A stretch of 64,000 bases of DNA, from positions 18,713,578 through 18,777,577 of the forward strand of contig WMCF01000008.1 of assembly GCA_009792885.1 (NCBI GenBank), given 5' to 3'. The notes beneath the pieces were generated by a model. That model had not been told where the DNA came from. It did no database searches and was given only the letters and a program-made list of their open reading frames with translations. Below are positions 24,301-36,446 of the stretch, in pieces. Made by a program: the position numbers and the translations under genes. This DNA is from Eremophila alpestris peregrina. Lineage: Eukaryota > Chordata > Aves > Passeriformes > Alaudidae. The stretch's first letter is position 1. Every line of letters begins with the position of its first letter.

Positions 24301-27300
24301 GCTGGTTAATTCCACTAACAAGTGTCCTCCTGCAGGACTTTGCCCTGATGACCACAGTTGGAACAGCCAAGAGATTAATGTGTTTTCTATTCGCTCAGAC
24401 CAATTTTTGTTTTTCCAGACTGTTTTCCGGTTCTTACAGTTAAAAAAGACAATGGCAGTTACTGATTCTTACTTTCTGAGGATGTTTCTCTTCTTTATGA
24501 AAAATTGTGAACAATTTTCAGTAGTATTTTTAAAAAGTGTAATTAATACTTCACTGATTTAAAGGAAAAGCACTACGTGAGACTCATGGCTGCACCTGAC
24601 ACGCTCTGATGTTACACAACACCTACTGACATCCTTTGGCTTTCATAAGAGCCTTATAAAATTTTAAAATCTACTGTAGGAATATTTCTCTTTAGTTATC
24701 AATAAAATTAAAAGGGCTAATTGTTAGCTTCTACCTTGTTTCAGAGCTTTTAATCATTTAGTTTATTCCCTAAGGGATATTGTATAGCTTACAATAAGTT
24801 ACAGATGTCTGGTCAGATAGTAAAATGTTAATTATATTTTTTATTTGTTTTATAGCCTTTTTTCTTGTCCTGTTGCTTTGTTACCTTGTCTTCCATTTCA
24901 GTTCTTCATAACAACTTTCTCTGATTTTCTATGTAGAAATGCCAATGACAGTTAAATAGTTCACGTAAGGATTGTTCATGACTTTCCATAAGTATCCAAG
25001 AATCTCCGAAATGTCACTCCATACAGAGAGTCCACATCAAATCTCACATCAGTACATGTAACATCTGTTGACATCAGAGGAAGCTATGCTCTGTCATACA
25101 TTATCATTTGAGGTGGTACTGGTAATATTTCCATTTTATCAGCACTACCCAACAAACATTTCCAGAACAATCTCATTCCTGAAATGAATATAAGAAAGGA
25201 ATATTTTTAATATTCTGAGTAGTGTATTACTTTCTTTTCCAAGCTCATCATGTGGGAAATCACTCAGCATTTCAGTGGTTATTAAGTTTAGAGTAAGATT
25301 ATGGTAGTAAATAGACTACCTATCAATCAATGTCTTGCTGTTATCTTGCCTGCAAACTTCATGATTGCCATCTCTGTATCTTTTTACCTGTGAGATGTGC
25401 CAAACTGCACTGCACTAAGAAAACGCTGTAGAAAGTCCTTTCCATAAAGGCTAGAGACCCTGGCTAATCTTCTTTTCTTCTTCTGATCCCAAGAATTTAA
25501 TGAAACTGCTATGAAGAATGATGGTGAGAAAAAAGGCAGAGTTAGGTACTGATGGCAATTTCAAGAGTTTAAGAGATGTACAAAATAATTATCCTCAATC
25601 ACTATTGCAATCCTTTTCTGCCTTTTTTATGTCTGTTAGTGATTTCTACCATCATTTAAAAAAATATACTAGGTGTGAAATATTTGAATGCTCTGAAATT
25701 GCAATTGACTATTTTTCCAATAAAGGCAATATTGTAAACTCTTTATGATGATCTTTTTTTATACCTGTTCACCACAATTCATGCCTTTTGACTTTTCCTC
25801 CCCCTTGACTTTTTATCACAAGTGGACACTGGCTTCTGTCAGACCAACAAGAAAAGGGACAGATGACTCACTGAGAAATTGGACTGCCAACCGTGGCAAA
25901 GCTTAACTTGTTGCTGTGTTAAAACTACCTCTCCTCAAGCTGACCTTATTACATTGCTGATGTTCTCTTGTGCTAGTGGAAAGCACTTACTGTCAGTGGC
26001 TGGTGTTCTCCTCAGGACAATGCAGTGTTAGTTCCTGACAAACCTCGTACTTGCTAGAGTAATAAAACTAATAAATAAGGATAAAATTTTGCCCATCCTG
26101 GGAGAAACTTAGAATTGGATGTCAATACCAATGAAGTTATCATTGTCAATGCATTGCAATGTCTGTTGAATATCCCATAAGTCAGACTAATAGCTAAAAT
26201 TTATTATGTGCTGATGTGGCAAGGTTTTGGGGGTGAGTAGTTGCAGGGGTGGCCTCTGTGGAAGAAGGTCAGTAATAGTCCTGCACTGGACACAGTCATT
26301 TCCAGACACAAGCTATCTTCTGTAGTTTGCTCTTCAGCCATGCTGAGGGTGAGAAGAGTGACAGCTTGGCTACCAGCCAGGATCAGTCCACCACAGACCT
26401 TTCTGGTAATTATCTTCTTCATAATGTTGCGGACCTGCTCAGTAGTCCCCCTTCTTGAACAGAAATGAACCTTTTTTACAGCAATCCACCAAAGTCACAG
26501 AGAAGCTAAAACTGCCACCCTCACTGGTGCAGATGCTTCAGAGACAGCTTCACATTTGAGATGATATATTCAGATGTGTAGGGTTTGATCAATTGTAATG
26601 TTTTGCACGCTGAATGACAAAAAATATTTTTTTTGTCATAAAATAGCAGAGCATTTTATATAGCAAAGAAATACTCATATTCACCAAGGTTGAGACAAAT
26701 GTGATCTACATGACCCTTCCTAATATCTTCCTGGAAAAGTGTCCTGTTTTCTTAGAAAATGCTATCTTGGACATCCTCTCTACTTTTATGAATAATAACA
26801 TTAATAAATATATGCAAATAATTTGACCATCTCATTTAAGAAAATACTATTTCTATTAGCAGAAGCTGTAAGCTCCAAATTTGGTGTGTTATTGTGGTCT
26901 TTCATGCTTGACTGCTTTCTTTAAGATGCACAAGTCAGTATCAGGAAGATTTATCTATAATCAATGTCACAATTGCAGCATCCAACTGCAATTTTTCAAA
27001 ATAATTAGATGCCTGGTTGAGCACCTAGTCTTAGTCAATTCAGTTGAATGCAATTGTAATTATAATATATCAGAAAATGCTATTTACAATGCTTATTTCT
27101 TTTTGCTACTAATCAAATTATCAAAGAAATTTTTAAATCTATTTTTGAAACTTCTTAGCACTTTGTAGATTTTTATGTTATCTAAAAATGACAATTAAAC
27201 TAATAACATTAAAACACAAACCACAAAACTGAATGACATTGTCAATATACAAAAAAACAAACCAAAGAACTAATGTAGCATGAAAATGGGGCAATGAACA

Positions 27301-27570
27301 ATCAAGCAAGATTGTTTAAAATAAAACTAAATGGCAGCTTTTAAGTTTATATTAATCACATCCAATCAAATACAGTGAACATATACTGTACCAAAAAAGC
27401 AACAAATTGCAAATATTTCACAGTCTACATATGAACAGATTTCCATCCTTGTCTAGTGATTACTTTGAGTTCTCATAAACAGCTGAGAATAATGCTAACT
27501 GAGAATAATACAGATGTAAGAAATGAATAAATTTAAAGTAAGCAAAGGTTTCAAGCCAAATCTTAAAAAA
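24301..27570. other. Intergenic DNA, nothing recognised
   Basis: About 3.3 kb of AT-rich sequence. The opposed frames at 26204-26468 and the frame at 26881-27168 have no family resemblance. Confidence 0.5.
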
Positions 27571-28040
27571 ATCATAGAAGAATAGAGTTAAAACAACCTT
27601 CAGAAGGTATCTAACCTGTCTATCCATCTTCTCTGAGACAAATCATCTAGCTAAACTAAATATTTTATTAACCCAGACAAAAATATATCCATTCAGTAAT
27701 GTAGATTGCAGAAAAATTATTCCATGCCTCAGCATTAATTTTTTTATGGTCAGAAAGTCTGTCCTATTGTCAAATACAAATTATTCATTACAGAATTTAA
27801 GGTTATTACTTCTTCTCCTCTGTACCGTGGACACAGCACACACACTAATATTCTTCTTTTTTTTTTAATGCTTCTCTTTTTATACACACATGACTCCACA
27901 TTAGAAAAAAATTAGGCTAAATAACCCCAACTCTTTCTCTCCATCTTTGTTGGTCACGTTTCCTAAGCCTTTCCTCATTCACACTGCCATCCTTCAGAAT
28001 GCCTCCAACAGATCCATGTTTTTTCCTCTTCAAGCTTTAT
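27571..28040 (-). mobile_element. Old CR1 LINE 3' fragment
   Basis: The segment opens with 'atcatagaagaatagagtta', like the antisense of the CR1 3' terminal repeat. Later come 'cagaaagtctgtcctattgt' and 'ttaggctaaataaccccaac', then 'tttcctaagcctttcctcat', in CR1 antisense order. It is strongly diverged with a T-rich interruption near 27860. Confidence 0.6.
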
Positions 28041-28710
28041 GACAGAAATGTGACACATTACTTCAGCTTATCAGAACTCCTGAAAAGGAAGGTTATTTTA
28101 TACAACTTACAGGTTATTTGTGCAATTTTGTTTCTTTTTTTTTAAGAACAGAATGACGTCTGACTCACTTGTGATTCATTCCTTTCTTCTCTAAAGAACT
28201 GCCACCTACCCATCATTTCTCCTTGTGTATTTACACTGTGTCTATTTTTGCTTAAATGTAGTATCTTTTGTTTGTCCCTTTTGACTGCATCTTATTTTTT
28301 AACCATTTTCTTCAATTCAACAAAATACTTTTGTAGGACAATGAAGAATCAACATTATCAGCATCTGCCATCATTTAAGAGTCTTCAATTTATCGTATTT
28401 CATAGCTGTGCTATAGTTTACGGAGTAGGGCAACAAGACCATTGCCAAGGTTGTAAGAACATACCAGCATATTCTCATAATTCTGCAGAGCTCTGAGATT
28501 TCTGTGGAAATTGAGCTCATGTACCTCTCAAGAGCTTAGCAGTCTGTTACATAAGGTCTTGACAGAGCTGAAAAATCCTGATTTCCACAAGATTCCATGT
28601 GGCTTTAAGTCCCATTGAAGTCCACAAGAATACAAAACATCAAGTACAACACAACTGCAGTCTGAAAAATGTGAGCAGTAGTGAATGAAATCACAAGCAC
28701 TCTTCAGTTA
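28041..28710. other. Intergenic DNA, nothing recognised
   Basis: No exon, RNA gene or named repeat is visible. Confidence 0.5.
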
Positions 28711-28713
28711 TGC

Positions 28714-29201
28714 TGCTCTGGTTCTGGCCAGGACAGGGTAAATTTTTTGCAGGGATAATTTATCTGGGAGGGGGCCTGGCTGGGACATATGGTGGTGTAT
28801 ATTCTATATCACCTCATGTCATTGCTGGGAGCAAGGGAAAGGGACTCTCTTCCAAGAAGAAGAGGTTCCTGCTAGTCAGAAAAAATGTGGCAGAGAGAGC
28901 CCACTGGTGTTGTCTATTTATTGGGGTTTCTTTTCTCCATCTGAATCGTTTGTTTTGTTGCACTTTCTGTCATTAGTATTGTTGATACTACTGTTCATTT
29001 CATTGTTTCATTGCTGTTTCCAGTAAATTGTTCTTATCACAACTTGTGACCTTTGACTTTTGTGTCTCCAATTCTTCTCTCCATCTCAGTGCAGAGGAGG
29101 GAAAGGGGAAAATGACCTAGTGTGTGAGACAGAGGGAAGCATGGTTTGGAGAGTCTTGGAGGGGGCACTGAACTGGGGAGTACCATTCCTAAGCCATGGC
29201 A
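28714..29201 (+). mobile_element. Solo ERV LTR, + orientation
   Basis: It opens 'tgctctggttctggccagga' followed by 'cagggtaaattttttgcagg', and it ends 'taagccatggca', giving TG...CA termini. The body order (a GGAGGGGGCCTGGCTGGGAC-type block, a T-rich R/U5-like part, then a 'gaggagggaaaggggaaaat' block) resembles a widespread avian ERV LTR. No internal retroviral sequence is attached, and no target-site duplication could be matched with confidence. Confidence 0.7.
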
Positions 29202-29589
29202 TATATAAATTCTAGAAGTAAAGATGAGTGCAAACTCATCACTAAACTGTTAGACACTAAGATGGAGGGCAGCTTTTCTTGTCCTTACCTCTTATTCAGT
29301 TGCTGAGGGAGACTTTCATTTCCATCATGGTCAAAAAATAAATGGCATATTTTGCCTCACTTTGAATATTCTGGCTGCTTCCAAATGTAAAATAAGGTTT
29401 ATGTTTACCATGTTTTGGAAAATGTTGTTTCTGTTTTACCGTAACCAAGAAGCTTTAAAAAATAATCATCTAACCCAAGAAAATAAACAGATAAAAATAT
29501 TTGGAAGACTGAAGACAAATATCTTCCAAGTTATAAATGTGCTTAAATAAGGTGGTCTGTTATTCCTGGTCGGGCAACTTCTGTTCAGT

Positions 29590-29680
29590 TTTTCATAGAA
29601 CACTGAAGTTAAAAATGTTAAGAGCATTGGACCCAGTGCTTTAGCTTCAGGGTACTGAAAAGCACTTAAGACACCCTGAA
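29590..29680 (-). mobile_element. Possible small CR1 fragment
   Basis: The run 'agcattggacccagtgcttt' and its flanks resemble the antisense of a CR1 polymerase block. It is very short and degenerate. Confidence 0.3.
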
Positions 29681-32600
29681 TCAAAAACTAAATTAAGGAT
29701 CTCTTAGAAAACATTCAGAATATCTCAGGATAGGTGAACATGACTAGTGTGACTACACAAAGTCATTCTGTTTAAGCCAGATTTTTTCCTCCCTTGATTT
29801 AACTTTATTTTCCTTTTATTTTACTAAAAATCAAAAGAAATGTATCATTTAAAAATACACTGATGAAAAGCTGAATTGAAAATGAAATGTGAACAGGGAA
29901 AAAACAGGGGGAAAAAATTTGGAAAAATCCGGCTGTAGTCTATGAAGACAGAATTATCAGAACGGAGCCCTAATAGCTAAAGGATTTTCAAGAGAGAGAA
30001 TGGGTTTTGTGCTTTTGGAGTATTTTATATATCCCAAAAGGTCCATATTTTAATAAATTATAATTCATTTTATGTACAGAAGTTTTCTCCAGGCTGGAGA
30101 ACTCAATGATATCTGGAAAATCGGCATCATGATCACACAAATGAAAGCTAAATAACTTAATAGGAATAGGCTTCCCAGTAACACCTCTTCTCAAGTCTCC
30201 TTTAGTGTCTTGACATACTTTTTTGGTTTCAATGTAAATAGCTCACTACATATTTAATTAAATCCAATTCTAATTTTCTTGGTGTATTTTGACTACAAAC
30301 TCGGCGGGGTGAAGACTGGCTCTTTTATTCACCACTACATTGTTAAACCCAATAATTTCAGTTCACAATAGCACTTACAGATTTTTACAGTGAGTAAAGT
30401 TATGCCTGTGTTAATAATCATAGTTAGGCTTTCATTCTTGAAATGGAAGAACTTGAATTTTCCAAGTAAACTGGTTCATAAAGAAATCTATTTAAGGAAT
30501 GTTTTTTAAAGAAAAAAACCTCAGGTCTTAGCACATAGAAAAGAAACTGCTTCAGTTATTGAAAATAACAGGAGAAACACTTTACTATGTTACAAGTAAC
30601 ACATAAATATCTTTTATAGAAATAGTTCTGTTTATCTGCACTCACGCAATTGCACTCTTTCATAAGCTCTTTTAATGAGTTTTTAAAAAATATATTCCCA
30701 GATTCCTGTCCACTGTTGTCTACAACTGATGCACACATAACCAAAATTCACACGCAATGAATGGATATATAAACAAATGCTCCGACATTAAGAGATTAAA
30801 CACTCCAGTGATGCCACTTTGTACACCTCGTAGTCATAAATGTTCTGCTTTTTTCAAAAAATATCTTAATACATCCCTGATTTTATTTCTGTGTTTCCAA
30901 CAAAAGAAAAAATCGAGTGCTTTGAAAGTACAGGGGTTTCTTTTTGTTATCTTACTCCCAGGATATGTGTCACACTAACACATCTTTGGGAAATTACATA
31001 AATCAGATTTATTTTTTGCAGAAGCCGTCTTAGCCAGTGTAAGCTCATAAGCATCAATGAAAGAAGCACAAACTTCTATAGCTAGTCAGACAGCTGAGGC
31101 TTTAGAATAAAGAACAGTATTTCAACATTCTTAGAGCTAGTGAGTATTTCAACTGAAATACAGAAAAACTATTATGCAAAGACATAATAAATTTCCATCG
31201 TTGATTTCTACAGAAGGATTTTGGATAGATGCCTTATTAGAAAACAAAATCCTATTGTTAAGAAAATTAGCTAAGAACAACAAACATACTTAATGAGCAT
31301 ATTAAATTTAGAAAAGAAAAATGTCTCATTTTAAACAAAGAAGCACACTTAATACCTACAAACAGAAATCTAATCTGCAGTATCTGTGATGATTCAATAA
31401 ATAGGAAACCTTTGGAACCAATCAAAAGACTAACATTGAATTCAAACAGCTGTGTGTCAGCTTCCAAAATTTACACTAACTGTAATAAATCTGTATTTTC
31501 TCTTACCATTTATCTTAATAATGCTCAAAACCCCAATATGTTTTGAAGTCACCAGTTGGCTCAAGAATCCTTTGCAAGAGACTCCATGTATCACATATCT
31601 TCTTCTTTTACAAGCAGATTTGGACATTTTCAGATACACTTTAAACCTGCTGAACTACAGAATTGCCAAAAGCAGATGTGTCTCCAGGATCACATTAGTG
31701 GAGACTTGCTTCATTCCCTTGCCTACATTCAATCACTTGCTCTTCCCTGGATTCTCTCCCATTTTATTTTTCCTTATCTCCTAGATACAGAAGAAAATTG
31801 TCCCCTGCTCAAAGTGAGTCTTTCTTCACCCAATACTCCATTAGTGAGTTATTTAAAGCTGGCTTCTTCTGATCAGTCACGAATATGCTCAGTGATCGAG
31901 CTACTGAATTACCAGTAATAGTCTGTGAAAGTGTTCCATGCTATCATATAATTTATACAAATCATAACTTATACAATTTGGTCTAATAAAAGATTTATCC
32001 TCCTCTGCAAATCTTGCTTCTTAAATTAACATACTCATTAAATACTTATAAACATATGCTCTATTTATTTTTACACCTACATAAATTATACCCATGTAAG
32101 TGAGCTTCAATTACACAGAATACTAATATCAAAAAACCAAAGAATTACTTATTTTAGTATTTTATATATATTTAATTTCAAAATACTCTAATTCTGGTCT
32201 CTGCATTTCAGATTTCCCAGCAGTTACAAGTCATGGATCTCACTGTTCTTTACAAAAGGAAAATGCTTTAAGCACAATACTTTGTAACAAGAAGCACACT
32301 GTAGTCATATGATTTCTTACTGAGTGACTACACATTAACTATTTCTATAAAGATGCAATTAATCAAAATTAATTTCTGGAAATCATCTAGAAATTCTTAA
32401 ACACTTATACTGTAAAAATTTCTGTAATTTTAATAAATCTGGATTTTTTACTTTTCTTAGCCTATCAATTCTAGAAGCAACACAGATTGTAATTTCAGAT
32501 GTACTGCAAAGGATCTCCGCCTGAGTTTGGCCACTATTCATAAAAGTTCAAGTAAAAATCAAGTGTTATCATCAAAGCAAAGCGTAGTTAAAGTAGAAAG

Positions 32601-33540
32601 GGCTGCATTTAGGCTGTGAAAGGTCTCATGCTGAACTTGAAAAACATTACACCAAGGCAGCTGCTAATGAAAATAGCCTGTATTCCTATCGGACAATTCT
32701 TTTCGTACTGTTTACTAAGATATCTGAGGAAAATAAGATTGAAGAGATAGAATTTTCAGTATTGCTTAAGGACTTGACTGACACTGCAATGTGTGTTTGG
32801 AAAAACACACTTGAAAGACTTGCCCAGTTTTTGGGGTGGTGGGGTTTTTTTTGGTTTTTATGTTTTTGGAGGTCGGTTTTCTGGTTTTTTGTTCTTTTTT
32901 TTTTTTTTTTTTTTTTTTACCCAAGAACTTGAAGCTAGTTTCCAAAACTATTATCCAGTTCTTGCTTCTTTGAGAGAACAGTCCTGCGACTAGATATTGA
33001 TTTAATGTATAAGGCTTCTGTTCCTGAAAGCTTTGTTTCAATGTCTTACATTACATACAATTTTGATGCACAGGGGAACATTTTGGTCCTGCTCAAGTGT
33101 GTGGAAAGTTTTTATTATTTTCAGTGAGATCAGACTTTCAGTTGCATTTGGGGATTTCCAAGGATTCCTAAACTGGTTAACAGCATGTGTAACTTACAGG
33201 TGGACCCCATGCCAAAACACGGGTCCAAGAAATAAGGCTACCATCTTACTTACTAATGGACTTTTGTTTTGTAGTGTAAGCAGTTTATTAAAAGCCACAA
33301 AGCAAACCAACATTAAGATCCGAATTATGGTTCTGGTGAATTTTTTTTCCTCTGCAGAGGTACTAGTTTCTATTATGATACGTATAAATTGCAGCACATT
33401 TCAAGATTACTGCAAGTAGTACGAGAATATACACACATTAAAATCACCTTCTGATGTAATTCATCTAACTTCTCATAAAATTTCTTGAATTAGAGCTAGC
33501 AACTGAAGAGAAAGGTAGCTACCACAAAAAGCAAGGTTAA
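29681..33540. other. Intergenic DNA with simple repeats only
   Basis: AT-rich. A G/T-rich low-complexity stretch at about 32830-32893 leads into a T homopolymer at 32895-32918, and the frames drawn through it are artefacts of composition. Overlapping frames at 31452-31918 are unrecognised. Confidence 0.5.
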
Positions 33541-33705
33541 AATTAAAGAAAAACAGGCTTCAGGCTAAATTTCTGGCAGACTCAATTGTTTTGTTGACAC
33601 ATAAAACTAGGGTATTCTTCTATCAAAATAAAAATTTTGCTTATATACAGCTTTTTCTCAGTTTTTCTCTTTTGATTATATACAGGACAGTACATAAAAT
33701 ATTCC
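33541..33705 (+). repeat. Direct repeat, left copy
   Basis: Shares 'caggctaaatttctggcaga', 'ttgttttgttgacacataaa' and 'atatacaggacag' blocks, in order, with 35509-35655. The copies are diverged by substitutions and small indels. They are about 1.97 kb apart, in the same orientation, and I cannot match them to a named element. Confidence 0.75.
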
Positions 33706-34925
33706 ATTTTTTTACTGAATTACACAGGGCTCTAAATATATTTAATTCCTGAATTTGTGCTTTACCCCTTGATCAACTTTTTTTCTATATTGAAAATTAC
33801 TGTTTTCAAAATGTAGATTTAAAAATAGAGATCAGAAAAGAGGACAGACAATATTCCACCAGAAATGCTTGCTTGATAGAACTTAATAGCCTAAAGGTAA
33901 GTTTGATTTCTCAAAATCTTTTGATGGAAACAAAGGCTATGGGCAAGTCACACTAACCTTCTCAACCTATTTGCTATAGCTGGCTCTTCAAACAGCAGAT
34001 CATTAGTCCTCCATGTAGGCATCTGTACTTAAATTCCCAGCTCTGCCTTAGCTCTGACTGTGGGCTACTTTTATCACGCCTGTATAACAAGGTCTTAATA
34101 ATATTTTTGTTCATAATCAAGTGTGGTACATCAATACCCAATGGAAGGTACAGGATTAAAATTTATTGAGAACTGTGATGATCAAAGAAAAGAAGCCTGT
34201 TCCAGAAAAGGTTGTCAACGGTGAAAATGAGTACAAAGCATAGATGTACCTCCAGAGACTTCCTGAACGTGGATGGATCCAAGTTTCATTTTTCGAATTG
34301 GATTTGAATTCTAAGTGTAACTATAAAACACTCCAGAGACATAACTAAAAGAGTTCCAAAATAGGAAGAGAGCTGTGAAGGAAATGATTTGAAGGTAGAG
34401 AAAGGAGAAAATTATTTCCAGTGGGACTTTTTAAAAATCACTAAGTGATGAGAAACAAGAAAAAGAAAGCTGTCCCAGATATTCAGAACTACAGAGATGG
34501 GAAAGGAAAGAGAGAGAGCATAGACTGGCAGCAGATGTATCTCTGAGGTACTGGAGACAGAAAGCTGAAGTCTCTGAAGGAAGACGCGTCACTGTTGAAA
34601 TGCTGAGCCACGAATGCCGTAATTTTGACTTGGCAAGCACCGTAAATGGGATCGTGGCAGGTGTCAGTGGGATCTTGGCATGTGTCAACTTGCAGCATCC
34701 AAACAGCGCCAGCCTCAGGGACCCCGTGTCGCTGTCAGCGATGAATACTGGCTTCCAAAGCCATTTAAGCAACAGACGCCAGCAAGCAGCAGGGTGTTTT
34801 GTTCCCCGTATTTTTTTAAGTTTCTGCAGGTGACAGCTTTTAAGTTCGCCTGAATTTGGGGGTAGCATCCACGTTTTACCGGCTACCCCGCATCGGTCCG
34901 GCCCCTGCCGGCACCGGACATCCCG
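33706..34925. other. Promoter-distal flank, rising GC toward 34.9 kb
   Basis: From about 34560 CpG content rises (for example 'aagacgcgtcactg'). A 145-codon frame is open on the - strand (34431-34868) and a 77-codon frame on the + strand overlaps it. Neither resembles a known protein. A noncoding divergent transcript is possible but not shown. Confidence 0.4.
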
Positions 34926-35240
34926 ATCCAGGGGGACTTGGGAGCGATATCCCTTTACAGGGGGGCTGGGAGGGATATCCCTTTACAGGGGGGCTGGGAG
35001 GGATATCCCNGCTGGGAGGGATATCCCGTTCCAGGGGGGCTGGGAGGGATATCCCGTTCCAGGGGGGCTGGGAGGGATATCCCGTTCCAGGGGGGCTGGG
35101 AGGGATATCCCGTTCAGGGGGCTGGGAGGGATATCCCGTTCCAGGGGGACTGGGAGCGATATCCCGTTCAGGGGGCTGGGAGGGATATCCCGTTCCAGGG
35201 GGCTGGGAGCGATATCCCGTTCCAGGGGGACTGGGAGCGC
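34926..35240. repeat. Minisatellite of about 28 bp with a GATATC core, assembly N inside
   Basis: Eleven GATATCCC cores are visible in units of the type gggagggatatcccgttcca plus a G run and CT. Unit length is about 24-29 bp. Each core is or nearly is the palindrome GGGATATCCC. A single N stands at 35010. There the distance between neighbouring cores (35002 and 35020) falls to 18 bp, so sequence is missing. Open frames through the array repeat the same peptide and are not genes. Confidence 0.9.
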
Positions 35241-35394
35241 CGCTTCCCCAGCGCGCCGGGGAATAGCCGGGAGGGGCAGCCCCAGGGCTCCTGCAAGAGG
35301 GGCTGCACTGGCCCGGGACACGGGGACACGGGGACACCGGGGCAGGGGGACAGCCCGGCCACGGACAGCCCGAGCTTTGCCGTCACCGCTTATC

Positions 35395-35468
35395 CCTCAC
35401 CCGCCCCGCCCCGCCCCGCCCCCGCCCCTGTCCCCGCCCCGCCCTTGTCCCCGTCCCCGCCCCGTGCC
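35395..35468. repeat. C-rich (CCCCG)n-type tract
   Basis: A run of CCGCCC/CCCCGCC words, equivalent to many GC boxes, is followed at once by AT-rich DNA. It could bind SP/KLF factors, but its distance from the promoter (about 0.8 kb) leaves its role open. It is simple-sequence-like and G-quadruplex prone on the - strand. Confidence 0.7.
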
Positions 35469-35508
35469 ATCCTGAAGAGGAATATGACTACCGCTCAAAA
35501 ACAGTATT

Positions 35509-35655
35509 AAAAATTAGAGAATTCAGGCTAGATTTCTGGCAGACCCAATTATTGTTTTGTTGACACATAAAGCTGGGGTATTCTGATACCAAAATTCTGT
35601 TTGTTTTTTTCTCTTTTGGCTGTATACAGGACAGGGCATAACCCTCCAATTCTTC
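35509..35655 (+). repeat. Direct repeat, right copy
   Basis: Counterpart of 33541-33705. 'caggctagatttctggcaga', 'ttgttttgttgacacataaa' and 'gtatacaggacag' are recognisable in the same order. Confidence 0.75.
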
Positions 35656-35934
35656 TAGGTTTAAGATTAAAGAAAGAATTCAATAGTGTTTGTTTTTGTT
35701 TTTTTTTAAGTAACTGGAAAAATAAACAGCAAAAAAGGAGAGGAGATCAATTAACCATTTAAATTAATCTGGAGTGCAACTTGATGTTTCCAAATGACTT
35801 TAATTCATCTATAATGCATAACCTTTCCATGATTTCACTTCACCGTAGTTTTAACTGCTAAACAGAACTTTTAAAGAGATGAAAAAAACAGAAACAGAAA
35901 AAAGCTTCAGTGGATTCAAGCCCGTCCTTTTTCC

Positions 35935-36175
35935 CATTATCAGCCCTGTTCCGGCTCCCATTCCCAGCCTTGTCCCTGTCTCTGTCCCTGCTCCCATTCT
36001 CAGCCCTGTCCCTGCTCCCATCCCCAGCCCTGTCCTTGTCCCTGTCCTTGCTCCCATTCCCAGCCCTGTCCCTGTTCCCATTCTCAGCCCTGTCCCTGTT
36101 CCCATTCCCAGCCCTGTCCCTGTTCCCATTCCCAGCCCTGTCCCTGTCTCCGCTCCCATTCCCAGTCCTGTCCCC
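35935..36175. repeat. Minisatellite of about 24 bp, pyrimidine-rich, beside the POT1 promoter
   Basis: Units of the form agccctgtccctgttcccat plus TCCC repeat about ten times, with variants that replace 'gttccc' by 'gctccc' or extend the CTGTCC part. The + strand is mostly C and T. The - strand carries regularly spaced GGG runs. The long open frames on both strands (about 160-190 codons) are products of the 24-bp periodicity (8 codons) and not genes. Confidence 0.9.
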
Positions 36176-36179
36176 GTCC

Positions 36180-36446
36180 GTGTGCGCCCGACACCGCCGC
36201 TGCGCGTGCGCGCGCCATTCGGGCATGCGCAGTGCGGTGGCGGCGCGCGGGGCGGGCGGAAGTGGCGCGGGCGGCGGCGGGACCGGGACAGGGACACAAA
36301 CAGGGACCGGCGGCACACGGGGAGCGGCGGGTCTGAGCGCCCGGCTTGGCTCCCCTCCGTCCCGCTGCTGTCCTGCACACGGGCTCTGCTCCGGGAACTG
36401 AGTCTCCGCACAGTGCTCCACGGCTTTGGAAGTTTCTTTCCGGGCA
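36180..36446 (+). promoter_or_regulatory. POT1: POT1 CpG-island promoter and probable noncoding exon 1
   Basis: This is the densest CpG stretch of the window and has no TATA box. Visible motifs are NRF1-like sites (tgcgcgtgcgc at about 36201 and gcatgcgcag at about 36223), a GC box (ggggcgggc at about 36249) and an ETS-type site (gcggaagtg at about 36256). These suit a constitutive housekeeping promoter. Transcription would run to the right. A donor GTGAGT starts at 36447, so exon 1 plausibly ends at 36446. No ATG-led frame from it joins the coding exons, so it is presumed noncoding. The start site is not determinable. Confidence 0.65.

Noticed and set aside
1..33540. GRM8 or another protein-coding gene in the left half
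   Set aside because: No exon with conserved receptor sequence or paired splice sites could be found on either strand.
34431..34868. 145-codon frame on the - strand upstream of the promoter
   Set aside because: No recognisable domain, and an overlapping frame is open on the other strand. Kept only as a possible divergent transcript region.
34869..35510. Long repetitive open frames on both strands
   Set aside because: They are produced by the 28-bp minisatellite and GC-rich tract, contain the N, and lack any start context or splice logic.
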